DNA of 64,000 bases from Candidatus Nitronereus thalassa (GTDB taxonomy: Bacteria; Nitrospirota; Nitrospiria; Nitrospirales; UBA8639): assembly GCF_032191465.1 (NCBI RefSeq), contig NZ_JAQOUE010000001.1:3131501-3195500 (forward strand). Reading direction: 5' to 3'. The notes beneath the pieces were generated by a model, which saw only the letters and a list, made by a program, of their open reading frames with translations, searched no databases and was not told the origin of the DNA. Made by a program: the position numbers and the translations under genes. This document shows positions 45,223 to 55,575 of the stretch, in pieces (position 1 is the stretch's first letter; each line of letters starts with the position of its first letter).

Positions 45223-46305
45223 ATGGGTAGAAAATATAATTTTAGTGCTGGACCGGCCATGTTACCGGAGGCGGTGTTACAGCAAGCTCAAGAGGAATTG
45301 TCGAATTGGCATGGTGCTGGGGCTTCCATTATGGAGATGAGCCATCGGGGTAAAGAATTCGTGTCAGTTCATGCCGAAGCGGAAAATGATGTCCGTGAGC
45401 TATTAAGTATTCCTACCAATTACAAGGTGCTTTTTTTACAGGGTGGGGCAACGGCGCAATTCGCGACTATTCCCATGAACCTGTTACGTGGGAAATCCAA
45501 GGCGGATTACGTATTAACGGGGTCTTGGGGGAAAAAAGCGATCAGCGAGGCGAAGAAATATTGTACGGTGAACCTTGCGGCTTCGCCTGATGGAGATAAA
45601 TTTACTTCGATTCCGCCGAATGAACGTTGGTCCCTGAGTCAGGACGCGGCTTATGTCCATTACACGCCCAATGAAACGATTGAAGGCGTTGAATTTCACT
45701 GGATTCCCAAGACCGGCGATGTGCCACTGGTCGCGGATTTTTCTTCCACAATTTTGTCAAGACCGATTGATGTTAGCAAATTTGGCCTGATTTACGCTGG
45801 TGCGCAAAAAAATATTGGTCCAGCGGGGTTGACCCTAGTCATTGTGCGGGACGACCTCATTGGGAATGTGTTGCCGATTACCCCAAGTCCCTTTGATTAT
45901 GCGAAGCAAGCCGAAGCGGATTCCATGTTAAACACCCCACCAACCTTTGGGGTGTATTTGGCAGGATTGGTGTTTAAGTGGCTCAAAACTCAAGGCGGGC
46001 TTTCAGCGATGGCCAAGGTCAATGAACGCAAGGCTCAGAAGCTCTATGCGGCAATCGATAATTCTAGTTTCTATAGCAATCCGGTGGAAAAGGCCTCACG
46101 CTCCTGGATGAACGTGACCTTTATCCTGGCGAATGCTGAATTGGATAAAGAGTTTCTGGCCGGTGCGGAGGCTGCTGGATTAACGACCCTCCAAGGACAT
46201 CGGTCAGTGGGTGGCATGCGAGCCAGTATTTATAACGCCATGCCGGAAGCGGGAGTAGATGCCCTCATTAGCTATATGGCGGATTTTGAGAAACGGAAAG
46301 CCTAA
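45223..46305 (+). CDS. serC: phosphoserine aminotransferase
   Basis: Converts 3-phosphohydroxypyruvate and glutamate to phosphoserine; also used in vitamin B6 synthesis in many bacteria. The 360-aa PLP enzyme starts [13 protein letters not shown], has [18 protein letters not shown] (about 69-86) and the PLP lysine in [14 protein letters not shown] (about 191-204). The C-terminal [16 protein letters not shown] is standard. GGAGAAAG precedes the ATG. It is followed by serA, so two steps of serine synthesis are adjacent. Confidence 0.96.
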   Translation: MGRKYNFSAGPAMLPEAVLQQAQEELSNWHGAGASIMEMSHRGKEFVSVHAEAENDVRELLSIPTNYKVLFLQGGATAQFATIPMNLLRGKSKADYVLTGSWGKKAISEAKKYCTVNLAASPDGDKFTSIPPNERWSLSQDAAYVHYTPNETIEGVEFHWIPKTGDVPLVADFSSTILSRPIDVSKFGLIYAGAQKNIGPAGLTLVIVRDDLIGNVLPITPSPFDYAKQAEADSMLNTPPTFGVYLAGLVFKWLKTQGGLSAMAKVNERKAQKLYAAIDNSSFYSNPVEKASRSWMNVTFILANAELDKEFLAGAEAAGLTTLQGHRSVGGMRASIYNAMPEAGVDALISYMADFEKRKA

Positions 46306-46379
46306 TCCTCGCAGCGAGCATTAAGGGTGTCAGGGGAATACATTGTTTCAGATCTGAGTGAAAGAATAGGGAAGATTAT

Positions 46380-47972
46380 ATGAAGATTCTGGTGAGTGAT
46401 AGTTTATCGACACGTGGCGTAGAAGTTCTGCAACAGGCTGGGTATACCGCGGATGTTAAGACGAAATTGAGCAAAGAAGAATTGCTCGAGGAAATCAAAA
46501 ACTATGATGGCATCATTGTACGGTCGGCAACCAAGGTAACCGCGGAGGTCATTGAGGCCGGGGCTCAACTGAAAATCATCGGACGTGCCGGATCGGGTTT
46601 GGATAATGTGGATAAAGAGGCTGCAACTCGTCGCGGCATTGTGGTGATGAATACCCCGGGTGGGAATACAATCACAACGGCTGAACATACGATTGCCATG
46701 CTGGTGGCCATGAGCAGAAAAATACCTCAAGCCACTGCCTCGACTAAAGCCGGCAAGTGGGAAAAAAGTAAATTCATGGGCACGGAACTCTATAACAAGA
46801 CCCTTGGTCTTGTCGGTCTCGGACAAATTGGAACCGTGGTGACCAAGCTCGCGCAGGGGCTTTCTCTGAATGTCATTGGTTACGATCCTTTTCTGGCTTC
46901 TGAACGGGCGAAAGAACTCGGTATTGAACTGGTGGAATTGCCTGAATTATTTCGGCGGTCCGACATTATTTCCGTACATACGCCGCTCACCAATGAAACT
47001 CGGTCCATTATTAATGCCGCGGCCTTTCAGCAAATGAAAGATGGGGTCATGATCGTTAATTGCGCGCGTGGAGGAATTGTCAACGAGCAAGATTTGTTTG
47101 ACGCGTTGCAAAGTAAAAAAGTGGCTTCGGCAGCGTTCGATGTGTTTGAAGAAGAGCCGGTGAAGCCGGATCATCCGTTACTCTCGCTGGATAATTTTAT
47201 TTGCTCTCCCCACATCGGAGCCTCGACTGAAGAGGCCCAGGAAAATGTAGCTATCGCCATTGCCGAGCAATTCGTTGATTATTTCAAAAAAGGTGTGGCT
47301 CGCGGAGCTGTCAATATTGCTTCGGTTCCACCGGAAGCCCTGCCTATGCTGCAACCCTATCTGGGCCTAGCCGAGCGGATGGGATTATTTCAAGCACAAC
47401 TTATTGATGGGGCAATTGAGGGAATAACCGTTGAATATTGTGGCGAAGTGTCCAATTTAACGGTGGCTCCTCTCACGGTGGCCGTGCTGAAGGGCTTGCT
47501 GTCGCCGATTTTGGAAACAGTGGTCAATACCGTCAATGCACCGTTCATTGCCAAAAAACGTGGCATCGAAGTGAAAGAAATTAAAAGTAGTGATGCTGGT
47601 GAATATACTAGCCTCATTCGAATTCATGTGGAGGCGGGAAAACAGACGCATCGTTTGGCGGGAACATTAATTCATAAAAAAGATCCTCGCATTGTGGAAA
47701 GCAATGCCTATCCTGTTGAAGTCATTCCCGAAGGCTATATGTTGCTGATTTATAATGTTGATCGTCCTGGAGTCATTGGGATGGTAGGCCAAATACTTGG
47801 CCAGTTTGACGTCAACATTGCGCGCATGCAATGTGCTCGGGCCAAAAAAGGTGAGAATGCTTTGTTGATCATTGGCATGGATGGTCCACCTCCACCCAAA
47901 GTCATCGAAACGATTAAGCAAGAAAAAGATATTTTGTCCGTGCGACTTGTTGATTTGACCCAGTCGCCGTAA
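46380..47972 (+). CDS. serA: D-3-phosphoglycerate dehydrogenase
   Basis: Oxidises 3-phosphoglycerate with NAD, the first committed step of serine synthesis. The 530-aa long form has the NAD fold GLVGLGQIGTVVTKLA (about 145-160), catalytic Arg (NCARGGIV region, about 235), Glu and His (SPHIGASTEEAQENV). An intervening domain follows, then a C-terminal ACT domain YNVDRPGVIGMVGQILGQFD (about 458-477) that usually senses serine. It follows serC by 74 bases. ATG start without strong ribosome site. Confidence 0.96.
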   Translation: MKILVSDSLSTRGVEVLQQAGYTADVKTKLSKEELLEEIKNYDGIIVRSATKVTAEVIEAGAQLKIIGRAGSGLDNVDKEAATRRGIVVMNTPGGNTITTAEHTIAMLVAMSRKIPQATASTKAGKWEKSKFMGTELYNKTLGLVGLGQIGTVVTKLAQGLSLNVIGYDPFLASERAKELGIELVELPELFRRSDIISVHTPLTNETRSIINAAAFQQMKDGVMIVNCARGGIVNEQDLFDALQSKKVASAAFDVFEEEPVKPDHPLLSLDNFICSPHIGASTEEAQENVAIAIAEQFVDYFKKGVARGAVNIASVPPEALPMLQPYLGLAERMGLFQAQLIDGAIEGITVEYCGEVSNLTVAPLTVAVLKGLLSPILETVVNTVNAPFIAKKRGIEVKEIKSSDAGEYTSLIRIHVEAGKQTHRLAGTLIHKKDPRIVESNAYPVEVIPEGYMLLIYNVDRPGVIGMVGQILGQFDVNIARMQCARAKKGENALLIIGMDGPPPPKVIETIKQEKDILSVRLVDLTQSP

Positions 47973-47988
47973 CCCCACGATACGTTCC

Positions 47989-49356
47989 ATGGCTTCTCGT
48001 CAACCTCAACCCGTGGAACGCCGGTCCTTTCTGCTAGGCAATCCCACTCGCTCCCTTATTCCCATGGGCATGGCCACCTTGCTGCCGGATGCCGCACAGC
48101 GGGTTCGACATCTGGAAGCCATGATTTTTGAAGGCTTCGGTCGTTGGGGGTATCGCGAAATCATTCCCCCGACATTTGAATATCTTGACGTCCTCTCGAC
48201 GGGCTTACCTGCCGAAACCCTTGAAAAATGTTATAAGTTTGCGGATTGGACCACGGGAAGGATTCTCGTGCTTCGTCCGGATGTGACGGCCCAAATTGCG
48301 AGAATCGTGGCTATGGGAATGGCAGGGCAAGGCCTTCCACTTCGCCTAAGTTACCGCACCACAGTATTTCGTTATGAACCCGAACATGCGGGACGAGAGC
48401 GAGAGGTGTTTCAGTTAGGCGTGGAGCTTATTGGGGTGGATCAGGCTTCGATGGATGCTGAAATCCTGACCCTTCTCGTGGAATCCTTGAAAACTTTAGG
48501 AGTCTCGGACTTCAAAGTCTCTCTCGGCCATGTGGGCTTTTACCAAGGGTTGTTGGCCAAGTCAGGCATGTCGCCTCAAGGACAAAAACAAGCCGAGATT
48601 GCGGCTGCCCACAAGGATATTCCCAATCTTGAGCGAATCCTCAAATGGGAAAAGGTCCCATCCACTCTGTCCAAGGCTATTCTTGAGGCACCGGGACGAT
48701 ATGGCCGGGAGGAGGTATTGGAATGGGGTCGTCGGGTAGCCGGTCGGGATTTGCGTCTTGTGAAACCAATCGAACGGCTCACGCAAGTGTATCGATTGCT
48801 CGAAGGTACAGGGATTCAAGAGCATCTTCTTTTGGATCTCGGAGAATTTCGTGGCTTTGATTACTATGATGGCATTGTATTCGATGTATTTTCAGGGAAA
48901 GTCGGCTGTGAATTAGGAGGAGGCGGGCGTTATAATCACTTGATCGGTCGGTTTGGCCGGGAATTGCCTTCAACGGGATTTGCCTTGGATATCGACCGGG
49001 TGTTTCATGCATTGGATCATGTTAGCAGCGAGCAAATTTTATCTTCCTCATCGGTGCTACTCATGTCTCCTCACGTTCGTTATGGGGAGGCATTTAAGGC
49101 GGCGCAATATCTTCGATCCAAAGGATTGACCGTGCTTCAGGAGACATTATCGAGTCCAGCCTCTTCGCAGAATCGAGTGGCTCGGAAGCGAGCCATGGAA
49201 GCTTCTGTTGGTTGGTTGGTCTTGTTAGGTCACCCTCGTACCAAGTCTCAAGCCTTTGTCGCCATTCGCATGGGAGCGAAAGGGAATCCACAACGAACTC
49301 TTCGGCTTGAAGAGTTACCGGGCTTGATTCAGAAGGAAACTCATGCCTCAGACTGA
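47989..49356 (+). CDS. hisZ: ATP phosphoribosyltransferase regulatory subunit
   Basis: A 455-aa HisRS paralogue that pairs with the short HisG to start histidine synthesis. The class II core is clear: PMGMATLLPDAAQRVRHLE (read as MATLLPDAAQRVRH), WGYREIIPPTFEYLD, LRPDVTAQIARIVA and motif 2-like YRTTVFRYEPEHAGREREVFQLGVELIG (split as TVFRYEPEHAGR, EVFQLGVELIG). Changed residues at the tRNA-synthetase active site (EPEHAGRERE) favour HisZ over HisS. It overlaps dnaB by 14 bases; serA lies 16 bases upstream. Confidence 0.87.
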   Translation: MASRQPQPVERRSFLLGNPTRSLIPMGMATLLPDAAQRVRHLEAMIFEGFGRWGYREIIPPTFEYLDVLSTGLPAETLEKCYKFADWTTGRILVLRPDVTAQIARIVAMGMAGQGLPLRLSYRTTVFRYEPEHAGREREVFQLGVELIGVDQASMDAEILTLLVESLKTLGVSDFKVSLGHVGFYQGLLAKSGMSPQGQKQAEIAAAHKDIPNLERILKWEKVPSTLSKAILEAPGRYGREEVLEWGRRVAGRDLRLVKPIERLTQVYRLLEGTGIQEHLLLDLGEFRGFDYYDGIVFDVFSGKVGCELGGGGRYNHLIGRFGRELPSTGFALDIDRVFHALDHVSSEQILSSSSVLLMSPHVRYGEAFKAAQYLRSKGLTVLQETLSSPASSQNRVARKRAMEASVGWLVLLGHPRTKSQAFVAIRMGAKGNPQRTLRLEELPGLIQKETHASD

Positions 49357-50689
49357 TCACTCCGAACTTCGTCTCCCTCCTCAGAACCTTGAAGCTGAAC
49401 AGTCGGTTCTTGGCGCCATATTGTTGGATAATACCTCCCTGAGCAAGGCCTTTGAGGTCATCACAGAAGAAGACTTTTATCGAGGGTCCCATCGGATGAT
49501 CTATCAGGCCATGGTCGAATTATCCGAATCTAATGAAGTCGTGGACCAAATTACTTTAACCGCACTGCTGAAATCCAAGGGACAGCTAGAGCAAGTGGGG
49601 GGAGGAGCCTATGTGGCCGAGCTGGTTCAGGCCGTCCCGAGTGCGTCCAATATTCGTTATCACTGCAAAATTGTTCGTGAAAAAGCCTTGTTACGCGGGT
49701 TGATCCGAACGGCAACAGAAGTGGTCACGAGGGGCTATGATGAGGTTGGCCAATCCGATGATTTGTTAGAATATGCGGAACGAGAAATCTTTCAACTTGC
49801 CCAAGGTCGATTGGGACGCTCCTTTGTCCCGGTGAATCAAATCATTAAGGAAAGTATCGAGATTGTCGATCGGTTATATAACCGGAAAGAAAAAATCACG
49901 GGTGTCCCGACAGGGTTTACGGAATTAGATGAAATCACAGCAGGGCTCCAAGCCTCAGATCTCATTATTATTGCGGGTCGTCCCAGCATGGGAAAAACCA
50001 GCCTTGCATTGAGTATGGCAGAACATGCCGCGATCAGAGCGGAAATGTCGGTGGGGATTTTTAGCTTGGAAATGTCCAAGGCGCAGTTAGTCCTGCGGAT
50101 GCTGAGTTCACAGGCTTCGCTGGATTCCCATGCTTTGCGGACTGGCCAATTGACGGAAAAAGATTGGCGCTATCTCTGTGATGCGGCTGACCGGCTTGAG
50201 CGGGCCAAAATCTTTATCGATGATTCCGGGGCTCTCACTGTGCAACAAATGCGAGGAAAGGCCAGGCGCCTCATTGCGGAGCATGGTCTAGATTTGCTGA
50301 TCATTGATTATTTACAATTAATGCAAGGGCGGAGTGATTCGGAATCTCGCCAGCAAGAAATTTCGGATATTAGTCGTGCCCTGAAAGCTTTGGCCAAGGA
50401 GCTCAATATTCCAGTCGTGGCCCTTTCTCAGTTGAGCCGTGCAGTGGAAAATCGGACGGATAAACGGCCGGTTCTATCAGATCTTCGGGAATCTGGAGCG
50501 ATTGAGCAGGATGCGGATGTGGTCATGTTCATTTATCGCGACGAGGTTTATAATCCTGATACAGAGGATAAAGGTATAGCCGACATTCTTGTCCGAAAAC
50601 ATCGGAATGGTCCCACTGGTGACCGACAGCTGTTCTTTCATGACCGCTATGCTAAATTTGCCGACATTGCTAGAAATGAAGTGACCTAA
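49343..50689 (+). CDS. dnaB: replicative DNA helicase DnaB
   Basis: The hexameric helicase at the replication fork (448 aa). The N-terminal domain (LPPQNLEAEQSVLGAILLD, about 10-28) binds primase, and the RecA-like motor has Walker A GRPSMGKTSLA (about 210-220), Walker B LLIIDYLQLM and the SQLSRAVENR block with the arginine finger region. No intein interrupts the motor. It overlaps the end of hisZ and is followed by a TPR lipoprotein gene 34 bases on. Confidence 0.96.
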   Translation: MPQTDHSELRLPPQNLEAEQSVLGAILLDNTSLSKAFEVITEEDFYRGSHRMIYQAMVELSESNEVVDQITLTALLKSKGQLEQVGGGAYVAELVQAVPSASNIRYHCKIVREKALLRGLIRTATEVVTRGYDEVGQSDDLLEYAEREIFQLAQGRLGRSFVPVNQIIKESIEIVDRLYNRKEKITGVPTGFTELDEITAGLQASDLIIIAGRPSMGKTSLALSMAEHAAIRAEMSVGIFSLEMSKAQLVLRMLSSQASLDSHALRTGQLTEKDWRYLCDAADRLERAKIFIDDSGALTVQQMRGKARRLIAEHGLDLLIIDYLQLMQGRSDSESRQQEISDISRALKALAKELNIPVVALSQLSRAVENRTDKRPVLSDLRESGAIEQDADVVMFIYRDEVYNPDTEDKGIADILVRKHRNGPTGDRQLFFHDRYAKFADIARNEVT

Positions 50690-50723
50690 CCAGCCGGGAA
50701 ATCTTGAAGGGAGGCAATTCGAC

Positions 50724-52538
50724 ATGTTCAATCGGGTATTATTATCCCCGCGAAAACATCCCCTCGTCCGGAGGTGGCAAGAGCGCTTGCTGGTCACGTT
50801 TTTAGTCGTTCCGGTGGCCGTGGTGTCCTGTGCAGCGGTGCCAGAGCCTGCATCAGAATCCATGCCTCAACCAGTTTCTTCTGAACTCGCACTTCCCCCG
50901 TTAGCCTACTATCATTTTCTGCAAGGGTACTTGGCTGAACTGGATGAAGATTTCCCTGGAGCCCTTGAGCAGTATCGCGCGGGGCTCCAATTCGATCCCA
51001 ATTCTGCCTATTTGCGGTTTCGAATGGCGAGCTTATATTTCACCTCTGGAAACATTCAAAAATCCATGGATTTGTTGGAACAAATAGATGTGAATGCGTT
51101 TAGCGATACTAGGGTGTTGACCCAAATGGCTAAAATGTTTGCAGGTGCGGGGAAAACCGAGTCCGCTCTGGAATTATTTGATCAGGCGATTGAAAAAGGT
51201 CCTGATCGCTCTCAAAGTTACCTTGAAAAAGGGATCTTTTTACTGAATATGAAACAATTGGCTGATGCCGAGACCTTCATGGCTCGAAGTGTCGAATTGG
51301 CCCCTCATGTTCCTATTGGGTATTTCTATTTAGGCAAGGTCTATCAGGAGCAGGGAAAAACTGAAGAAGCCAAAGAGAATTATCGGCAAACTATTGCTCG
51401 CGCTCCGTATTTTGAGCGGGGACACCGTGAATTGTTTCAATTGTTGGAATCAAATGGTCAAGTGCAAGAAGCCGTGTTGGTTCTCGAGGAATATCTCTCA
51501 GAGGTAAATCCCCACCACAAAAAATTTCGGCAAGAACTGATTCGATTGCTATTGAGCCAAAAAGAATATTCCCGTGCCTTACAAGAATTAGACTTTATGA
51601 TTGAAGATGATCCTGAGGATTTAAACGCCCAGGTGCGCCGAGCTTTGGTTTTCGCGGAAATGAAGGATGCTCCCCGAGCCATTGAGGAAATGACGAGTAT
51701 CGTGAAACTTCATCCTTCAAAGTTACAAGTTCGAGATTATTTGGGCTTGCTTCATGAACAGACCGAGCAATTTGATCGAGCCATCAAAGTCTATCAAACC
51801 AATATTGACCTAGATCCCACATTCTATGATAGTCGGATTCATCTGGGATATTTATTGTACCGACTGAAGCGGTATGACGAAGCCGTACCTCATCTCCACC
51901 ATGCGGTGGAACTGAATCCTGGAAATGCGGAGCCGCATTTGTTGTTGGGTCTTACCTATACTCAATCGGAAAAGCATCGATTGGCTTTGGATACATTTGA
52001 GCAAGGCCTTGAGCGACATCCTAAAAATGTGGATCTACGATTTAATCTTGGCGCAGCGTATGACAAGGTAGGACGATTCCCCGATGTGGTTCGTGAAATG
52101 GAAGCGGTATTGGAACTCAATCCAGATCATGCGGATGCCTTGAATTATCTTGGGTATAGTTATGCGGATCGTGATGTCAATATTGAAAAAGCGGTAGCCT
52201 TAACCCGACGAGCAGTCGCGCTGAAACCTGACAATGGATATTATGTCGATAGCTTAGGCTGGGCGTTGTTTAAAATGGGGCGCATCAAAGAAGCTCTCAA
52301 TGAAATCAAGCGTGCCGCAGAGTTAGTCAAGGATGACCCCGTGATTTTCGAGCATATGGGTGAAATTTACTTAAAGGAAAATGATCGCGATAATGCGAGA
52401 CAAGCCTGGCTGCGATCGCTCAAATTGGATCCCACCAATGGAAAGTTGAAAGATCGCTATAAAGGGGAGGGTTTTGGGGACCCCGGAGTCGCCAGTGAAT
52501 CATCGGCCCAGCCCCAGGTGAGTCAATATGCGGAGTAA
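50724..52538 (+). CDS. large TPR lipoprotein
   Basis: A 604-aa protein with a signal sequence and lipobox VVSC (Cys about 38), so likely lipid-anchored in the envelope. From about 60 to 580 it is almost entirely TPR repeats (AYLRFRMASLYFTSGN, PIGYFYLGKVYQEQGKTEEA, ADALNYLGYSYADRDVN). The DALNYLGYSYAD block is common in large bacterial TPR proteins of unknown role in envelope or secretion. GGAGG precedes the ATG. It is followed by a pilin gene but the link is not proven. Confidence 0.88.
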   Translation: MFNRVLLSPRKHPLVRRWQERLLVTFLVVPVAVVSCAAVPEPASESMPQPVSSELALPPLAYYHFLQGYLAELDEDFPGALEQYRAGLQFDPNSAYLRFRMASLYFTSGNIQKSMDLLEQIDVNAFSDTRVLTQMAKMFAGAGKTESALELFDQAIEKGPDRSQSYLEKGIFLLNMKQLADAETFMARSVELAPHVPIGYFYLGKVYQEQGKTEEAKENYRQTIARAPYFERGHRELFQLLESNGQVQEAVLVLEEYLSEVNPHHKKFRQELIRLLLSQKEYSRALQELDFMIEDDPEDLNAQVRRALVFAEMKDAPRAIEEMTSIVKLHPSKLQVRDYLGLLHEQTEQFDRAIKVYQTNIDLDPTFYDSRIHLGYLLYRLKRYDEAVPHLHHAVELNPGNAEPHLLLGLTYTQSEKHRLALDTFEQGLERHPKNVDLRFNLGAAYDKVGRFPDVVREMEAVLELNPDHADALNYLGYSYADRDVNIEKAVALTRRAVALKPDNGYYVDSLGWALFKMGRIKEALNEIKRAAELVKDDPVIFEHMGEIYLKENDRDNARQAWLRSLKLDPTNGKLKDRYKGEGFGDPGVASESSAQPQVSQYAE

Positions 52539-52690
52539 TACACCGAGGGATTTCCCACCAGAGCTCAGATCGGCTAGATCCAACATCGAAGGTTAAGTTA
52601 GGCTAAAATCTACCGATGATCTCTATCGACGCTAGGTCAGGGCCGAATTTCTCTAGGCCATATCCACTCGGCAACTTAAAGGAGAGTCCC

Positions 52691-53137
52691 ATGTTCAGTA
52701 CGAATCATCCTCAACGGGGGTTCAGCTTGACCGAGCTGATGATCGTAGTGGCCATTATCGGGATTTTAGCCGCGATCGCCATCCCCAATTTCATGCGGTA
52801 CCAAGCCAGGGCAAAACAATCAGAAGCCAAAAGCAATCTCGTCGCAATCCATACCGGGGAAATCGCCTATTTTGCAGAGAATAATAGCTATATTGATGAT
52901 TTTAATGCCATTGGTTTTGCGGTGACCGGATCTTCTCAGCGGTATTACTATGAGCTTGGTAATACGAGTTCAGGAACTCTACCACCTGGCTGTACTGCGT
53001 CGACGCTTGATAATGTGTCGACGTCAGGATTTACCGCTGTGGCGATTGGAAATATCGACGGAGATCCAACCTGTGATGTTTGGACCATTGATGAAGGAAA
53101 AACTTTAGTCAACGTCATCAACGATGTTTCGTCCTGA
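52691..53137 (+). CDS. type IV pilin-like prepilin
   Basis: A 148-aa prepilin. The class III leader [10 protein letters not shown] is followed by the cleavage site G-FSLTE (Glu5 present) and the hydrophobic helix [20 protein letters not shown]. The globular part ends with two cysteines (PPGCTA and DPTCDVW) that probably form the disulfide loop. It resembles PilA-like major or minor pilins. ATG 52691 follows GGAGAG; an in-frame upstream ATG at 52616 is rejected. No pilus assembly genes are nearby. Confidence 0.9.
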   Translation: MFSTNHPQRGFSLTELMIVVAIIGILAAIAIPNFMRYQARAKQSEAKSNLVAIHTGEIAYFAENNSYIDDFNAIGFAVTGSSQRYYYELGNTSSGTLPPGCTASTLDNVSTSGFTAVAIGNIDGDPTCDVWTIDEGKTLVNVINDVSS

Positions 53138-53268
53138 TGGCCAGGCCCGCACCCTTTCCCCGATAATAAAAATTCTCTATTCAACAATCATAACAATGTG
53201 GCCTAGTCGGAAATGGGATTATGTTGGGTGCTTGAATAAGGTTGTCTTCGTGTCCTATCCCATTTCTC

Positions 53269-53297
53269 TTGACCAACTTCGACCCCTCTGGTATAAG
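53269..53297 (+). promoter_or_regulatory. sigma-70-like promoter for shc
   Basis: TTGACC (53269-53274), exactly 17 bases, TATAAG (53292-53297). A leader of about 100 bases precedes the shc ATG at 53407. No gene lies in this 269-bp gap. Confidence 0.6.
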
Positions 53298-53406
53298 CCA
53301 CCAGGTGTCGACCCCTATGTGGTAGGTTTTCGTCGTATGTCGTTGATATTGTGATTGTTCTAAGCATCCACCCTCACAATATTTTCATTAAAAATGCGCT
53401 TCTATC

Positions 53407-55575
53407 ATGGATCTATTTAAGAATATTTTAGGGCGTTTATCTGACAGCTTTTTCACTTCGGTTCAAGTCGGATTAAAGTCCAGGCCACGAAAACGAAAGA
53501 GTCCTTCCCTGAAACTTGTTTCTGACAATCCCAATCCCGTCCCGATGGTTGAGCCCCTCCTCGCGAAATCGGGGCATTCTCCCGTTGGCCATGCAGAAGC
53601 TATTGAAGAGACGTTGCAGCGAAGTAAGGCCTGGTTATTGAGCCAGCAGGATGTTGAAGAGGGATTTTGGGTAGAAGAATTAGAAGCAGACACCACGTTG
53701 ACCTCAGAATATCTTATGCTTCGCCGCTATCTTGGTCTGGCAGATGCGGAACGAGAAGCAAAAGCCATTCGATATTTACAGCATACTCAATTGGAAGATG
53801 GAGGATGGCCAATTTTTAATGGGGGTCCTATCGATATTAGCGCTTCAGTGAAGGCCTATTTTGCACTCAAATTAGCTGGGGTGTCTCAGGATGAGCCCTA
53901 TATGCAAAAAGCCCGTCAGGTCATTTTGGACAAGGGGGGAGTGGTTTCAGCAAATGTGTTTACCAAAATCACCTTGGCGTTGTTTGGGCAATATGATTGG
54001 CGGGGAATCCCGAGTATGCCCCCTGAAATCATTTTAGCTCCCAAGGGATTTTATTTTAATCTCTATGCTGTTTCCTATTGGTCCAGGGTTGTCATCGTTC
54101 CCTTGCTCATTATTTTTGCCTTTAGACGAACGTGCGAAATATCTCCGGAAGAAGGCATTGATGAGCTGTTTCTCATTCCACGTGACCAGGTTCAGTATCG
54201 AGTCGAACCTCCATTCCAAAAGGATCGCTCCTTGTGCAGCTGGAGAAACTTTTTCGTTTGGGTTGATGGCATTCTGAAAGTCTATGAACAGTATCCCATT
54301 AATTCATTACGCAAAAGAGCTATTAAAAAGGCAGAGGCATGGATGCTGGAGCATATGGAAGGCGATGGGGGTATCGGTGCCATCTATCCAGCCATGGCTA
54401 ATTCTGTTTTTGCCCTTTGTGCACTTGGCTATCCCACCACACATCCTCTCATTGCCAAAGCCCTTCGTGAAATTGAAGCGTTGGAAATTGAAACTCCTAT
54501 TACTGAAAATGGGCAATGCCTCGATCGGCTTCATATGCAACCTTGTCATTCCCCTGTATGGGATACGGCTCTGACATTAAATACGCTTATTGAAGCTGGC
54601 CTCCCTTTGGATCATCCTGCACTTCTTAAGGGCGCTTCTTGGTTGCGGTCCTGCCAAACCTCGACGGTGGGCGATTGGATTGTTTCTTCACCGTCCGCCA
54701 AACCCGGCGGGTGGTATTTCCAGTTTGAAAATGAGTGGTATCCTGATGTCGATGATACCGCAGCGGTGGTGACCGCGTTAACCAAGCTTTCCCCTCATCA
54801 TCCGGCTGATGTAGACGAGGCAGTTCGGCGTGGAAGCGAGTGGGCCCTCGCCATGCAAAGTTCCAATGGTGGATGGGGCGCGTATGACAAGAATAATGAT
54901 CGACTAATTTTTAATAGAATTCCCTTTGCAGACCATCAAGCGTTACTTGATCCTCCGACCTCGGACTTAACGGGTCGTTGCCTGGAAATGCTGGGTACGT
55001 TTGGCTATGACCAATCTCATCCGTCGGTGGCTCCCGCTTTAGAATTTCTACGAAAAGAACAAGAGGACGATGGCAGCTGGTATGGCCGCTGGGGAGTGAA
55101 TTATTTGTACGGGACCTGGTGTGTCTTGGCCGGTCTTGAGGCGATTGGGGAAGACATGTCCTCCCCCTGGATTCAAAAGGCGGTGGCCTGGTTGGAGTCA
55201 AAGCAAAATGTGGATGGCGGGTGGGGCGAGTCGTGTACCTCCTATGCCGATCCTTCCTGGTCTGGCGAAGGCGAAAGCACCGCGTCACAAACGGCTTGGG
55301 CACTCATGGCTTTGCTTTCTGCGGGTGTCGCCGACTCCCTTAGTGTCGTGCGTGGCGTCAATTACCTTCTCCGTCATCAGCAATCTGAGGGTACCTGGCA
55401 GGAGCCGTTTCATACGGGCACGGGTTTTCCTCGTGTATTCTATCTTCGATATCATGGATACAGTAAATATTTTCCAATGTGGGCGTTAGCCATGTATCGG
55501 AATGTCCGAAGCCATGGTTGTACCAGGGCGGAAGAAATCCGTCATAAGGCCCAACTCTCCAGAAGGCCGAAATAA
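53407..55575 (+). CDS. shc: squalene-hopene cyclase
   Basis: Cyclises squalene to hopene, the core step of hopanoid synthesis, on the membrane surface. The 722-aa protein has the catalytic aspartate motif PDVDDTAAVV (DxDDTA, about 439-448) and several QW repeats: QLEDGGWPIFNGG, QSSNGGWGAYDKN, QEDDGSWYGRWGVNYLYGTW and KQNVDGGWGES. The N-terminal extension of about 55 residues is unusual in length but low in complexity. First gene of the hopanoid block; the next gene overlaps its end. Confidence 0.96.
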   Translation: MDLFKNILGRLSDSFFTSVQVGLKSRPRKRKSPSLKLVSDNPNPVPMVEPLLAKSGHSPVGHAEAIEETLQRSKAWLLSQQDVEEGFWVEELEADTTLTSEYLMLRRYLGLADAEREAKAIRYLQHTQLEDGGWPIFNGGPIDISASVKAYFALKLAGVSQDEPYMQKARQVILDKGGVVSANVFTKITLALFGQYDWRGIPSMPPEIILAPKGFYFNLYAVSYWSRVVIVPLLIIFAFRRTCEISPEEGIDELFLIPRDQVQYRVEPPFQKDRSLCSWRNFFVWVDGILKVYEQYPINSLRKRAIKKAEAWMLEHMEGDGGIGAIYPAMANSVFALCALGYPTTHPLIAKALREIEALEIETPITENGQCLDRLHMQPCHSPVWDTALTLNTLIEAGLPLDHPALLKGASWLRSCQTSTVGDWIVSSPSAKPGGWYFQFENEWYPDVDDTAAVVTALTKLSPHHPADVDEAVRRGSEWALAMQSSNGGWGAYDKNNDRLIFNRIPFADHQALLDPPTSDLTGRCLEMLGTFGYDQSHPSVAPALEFLRKEQEDDGSWYGRWGVNYLYGTWCVLAGLEAIGEDMSSPWIQKAVAWLESKQNVDGGWGESCTSYADPSWSGEGESTASQTAWALMALLSAGVADSLSVVRGVNYLLRHQQSEGTWQEPFHTGTGFPRVFYLRYHGYSKYFPMWALAMYRNVRSHGCTRAEEIRHKAQLSRRPK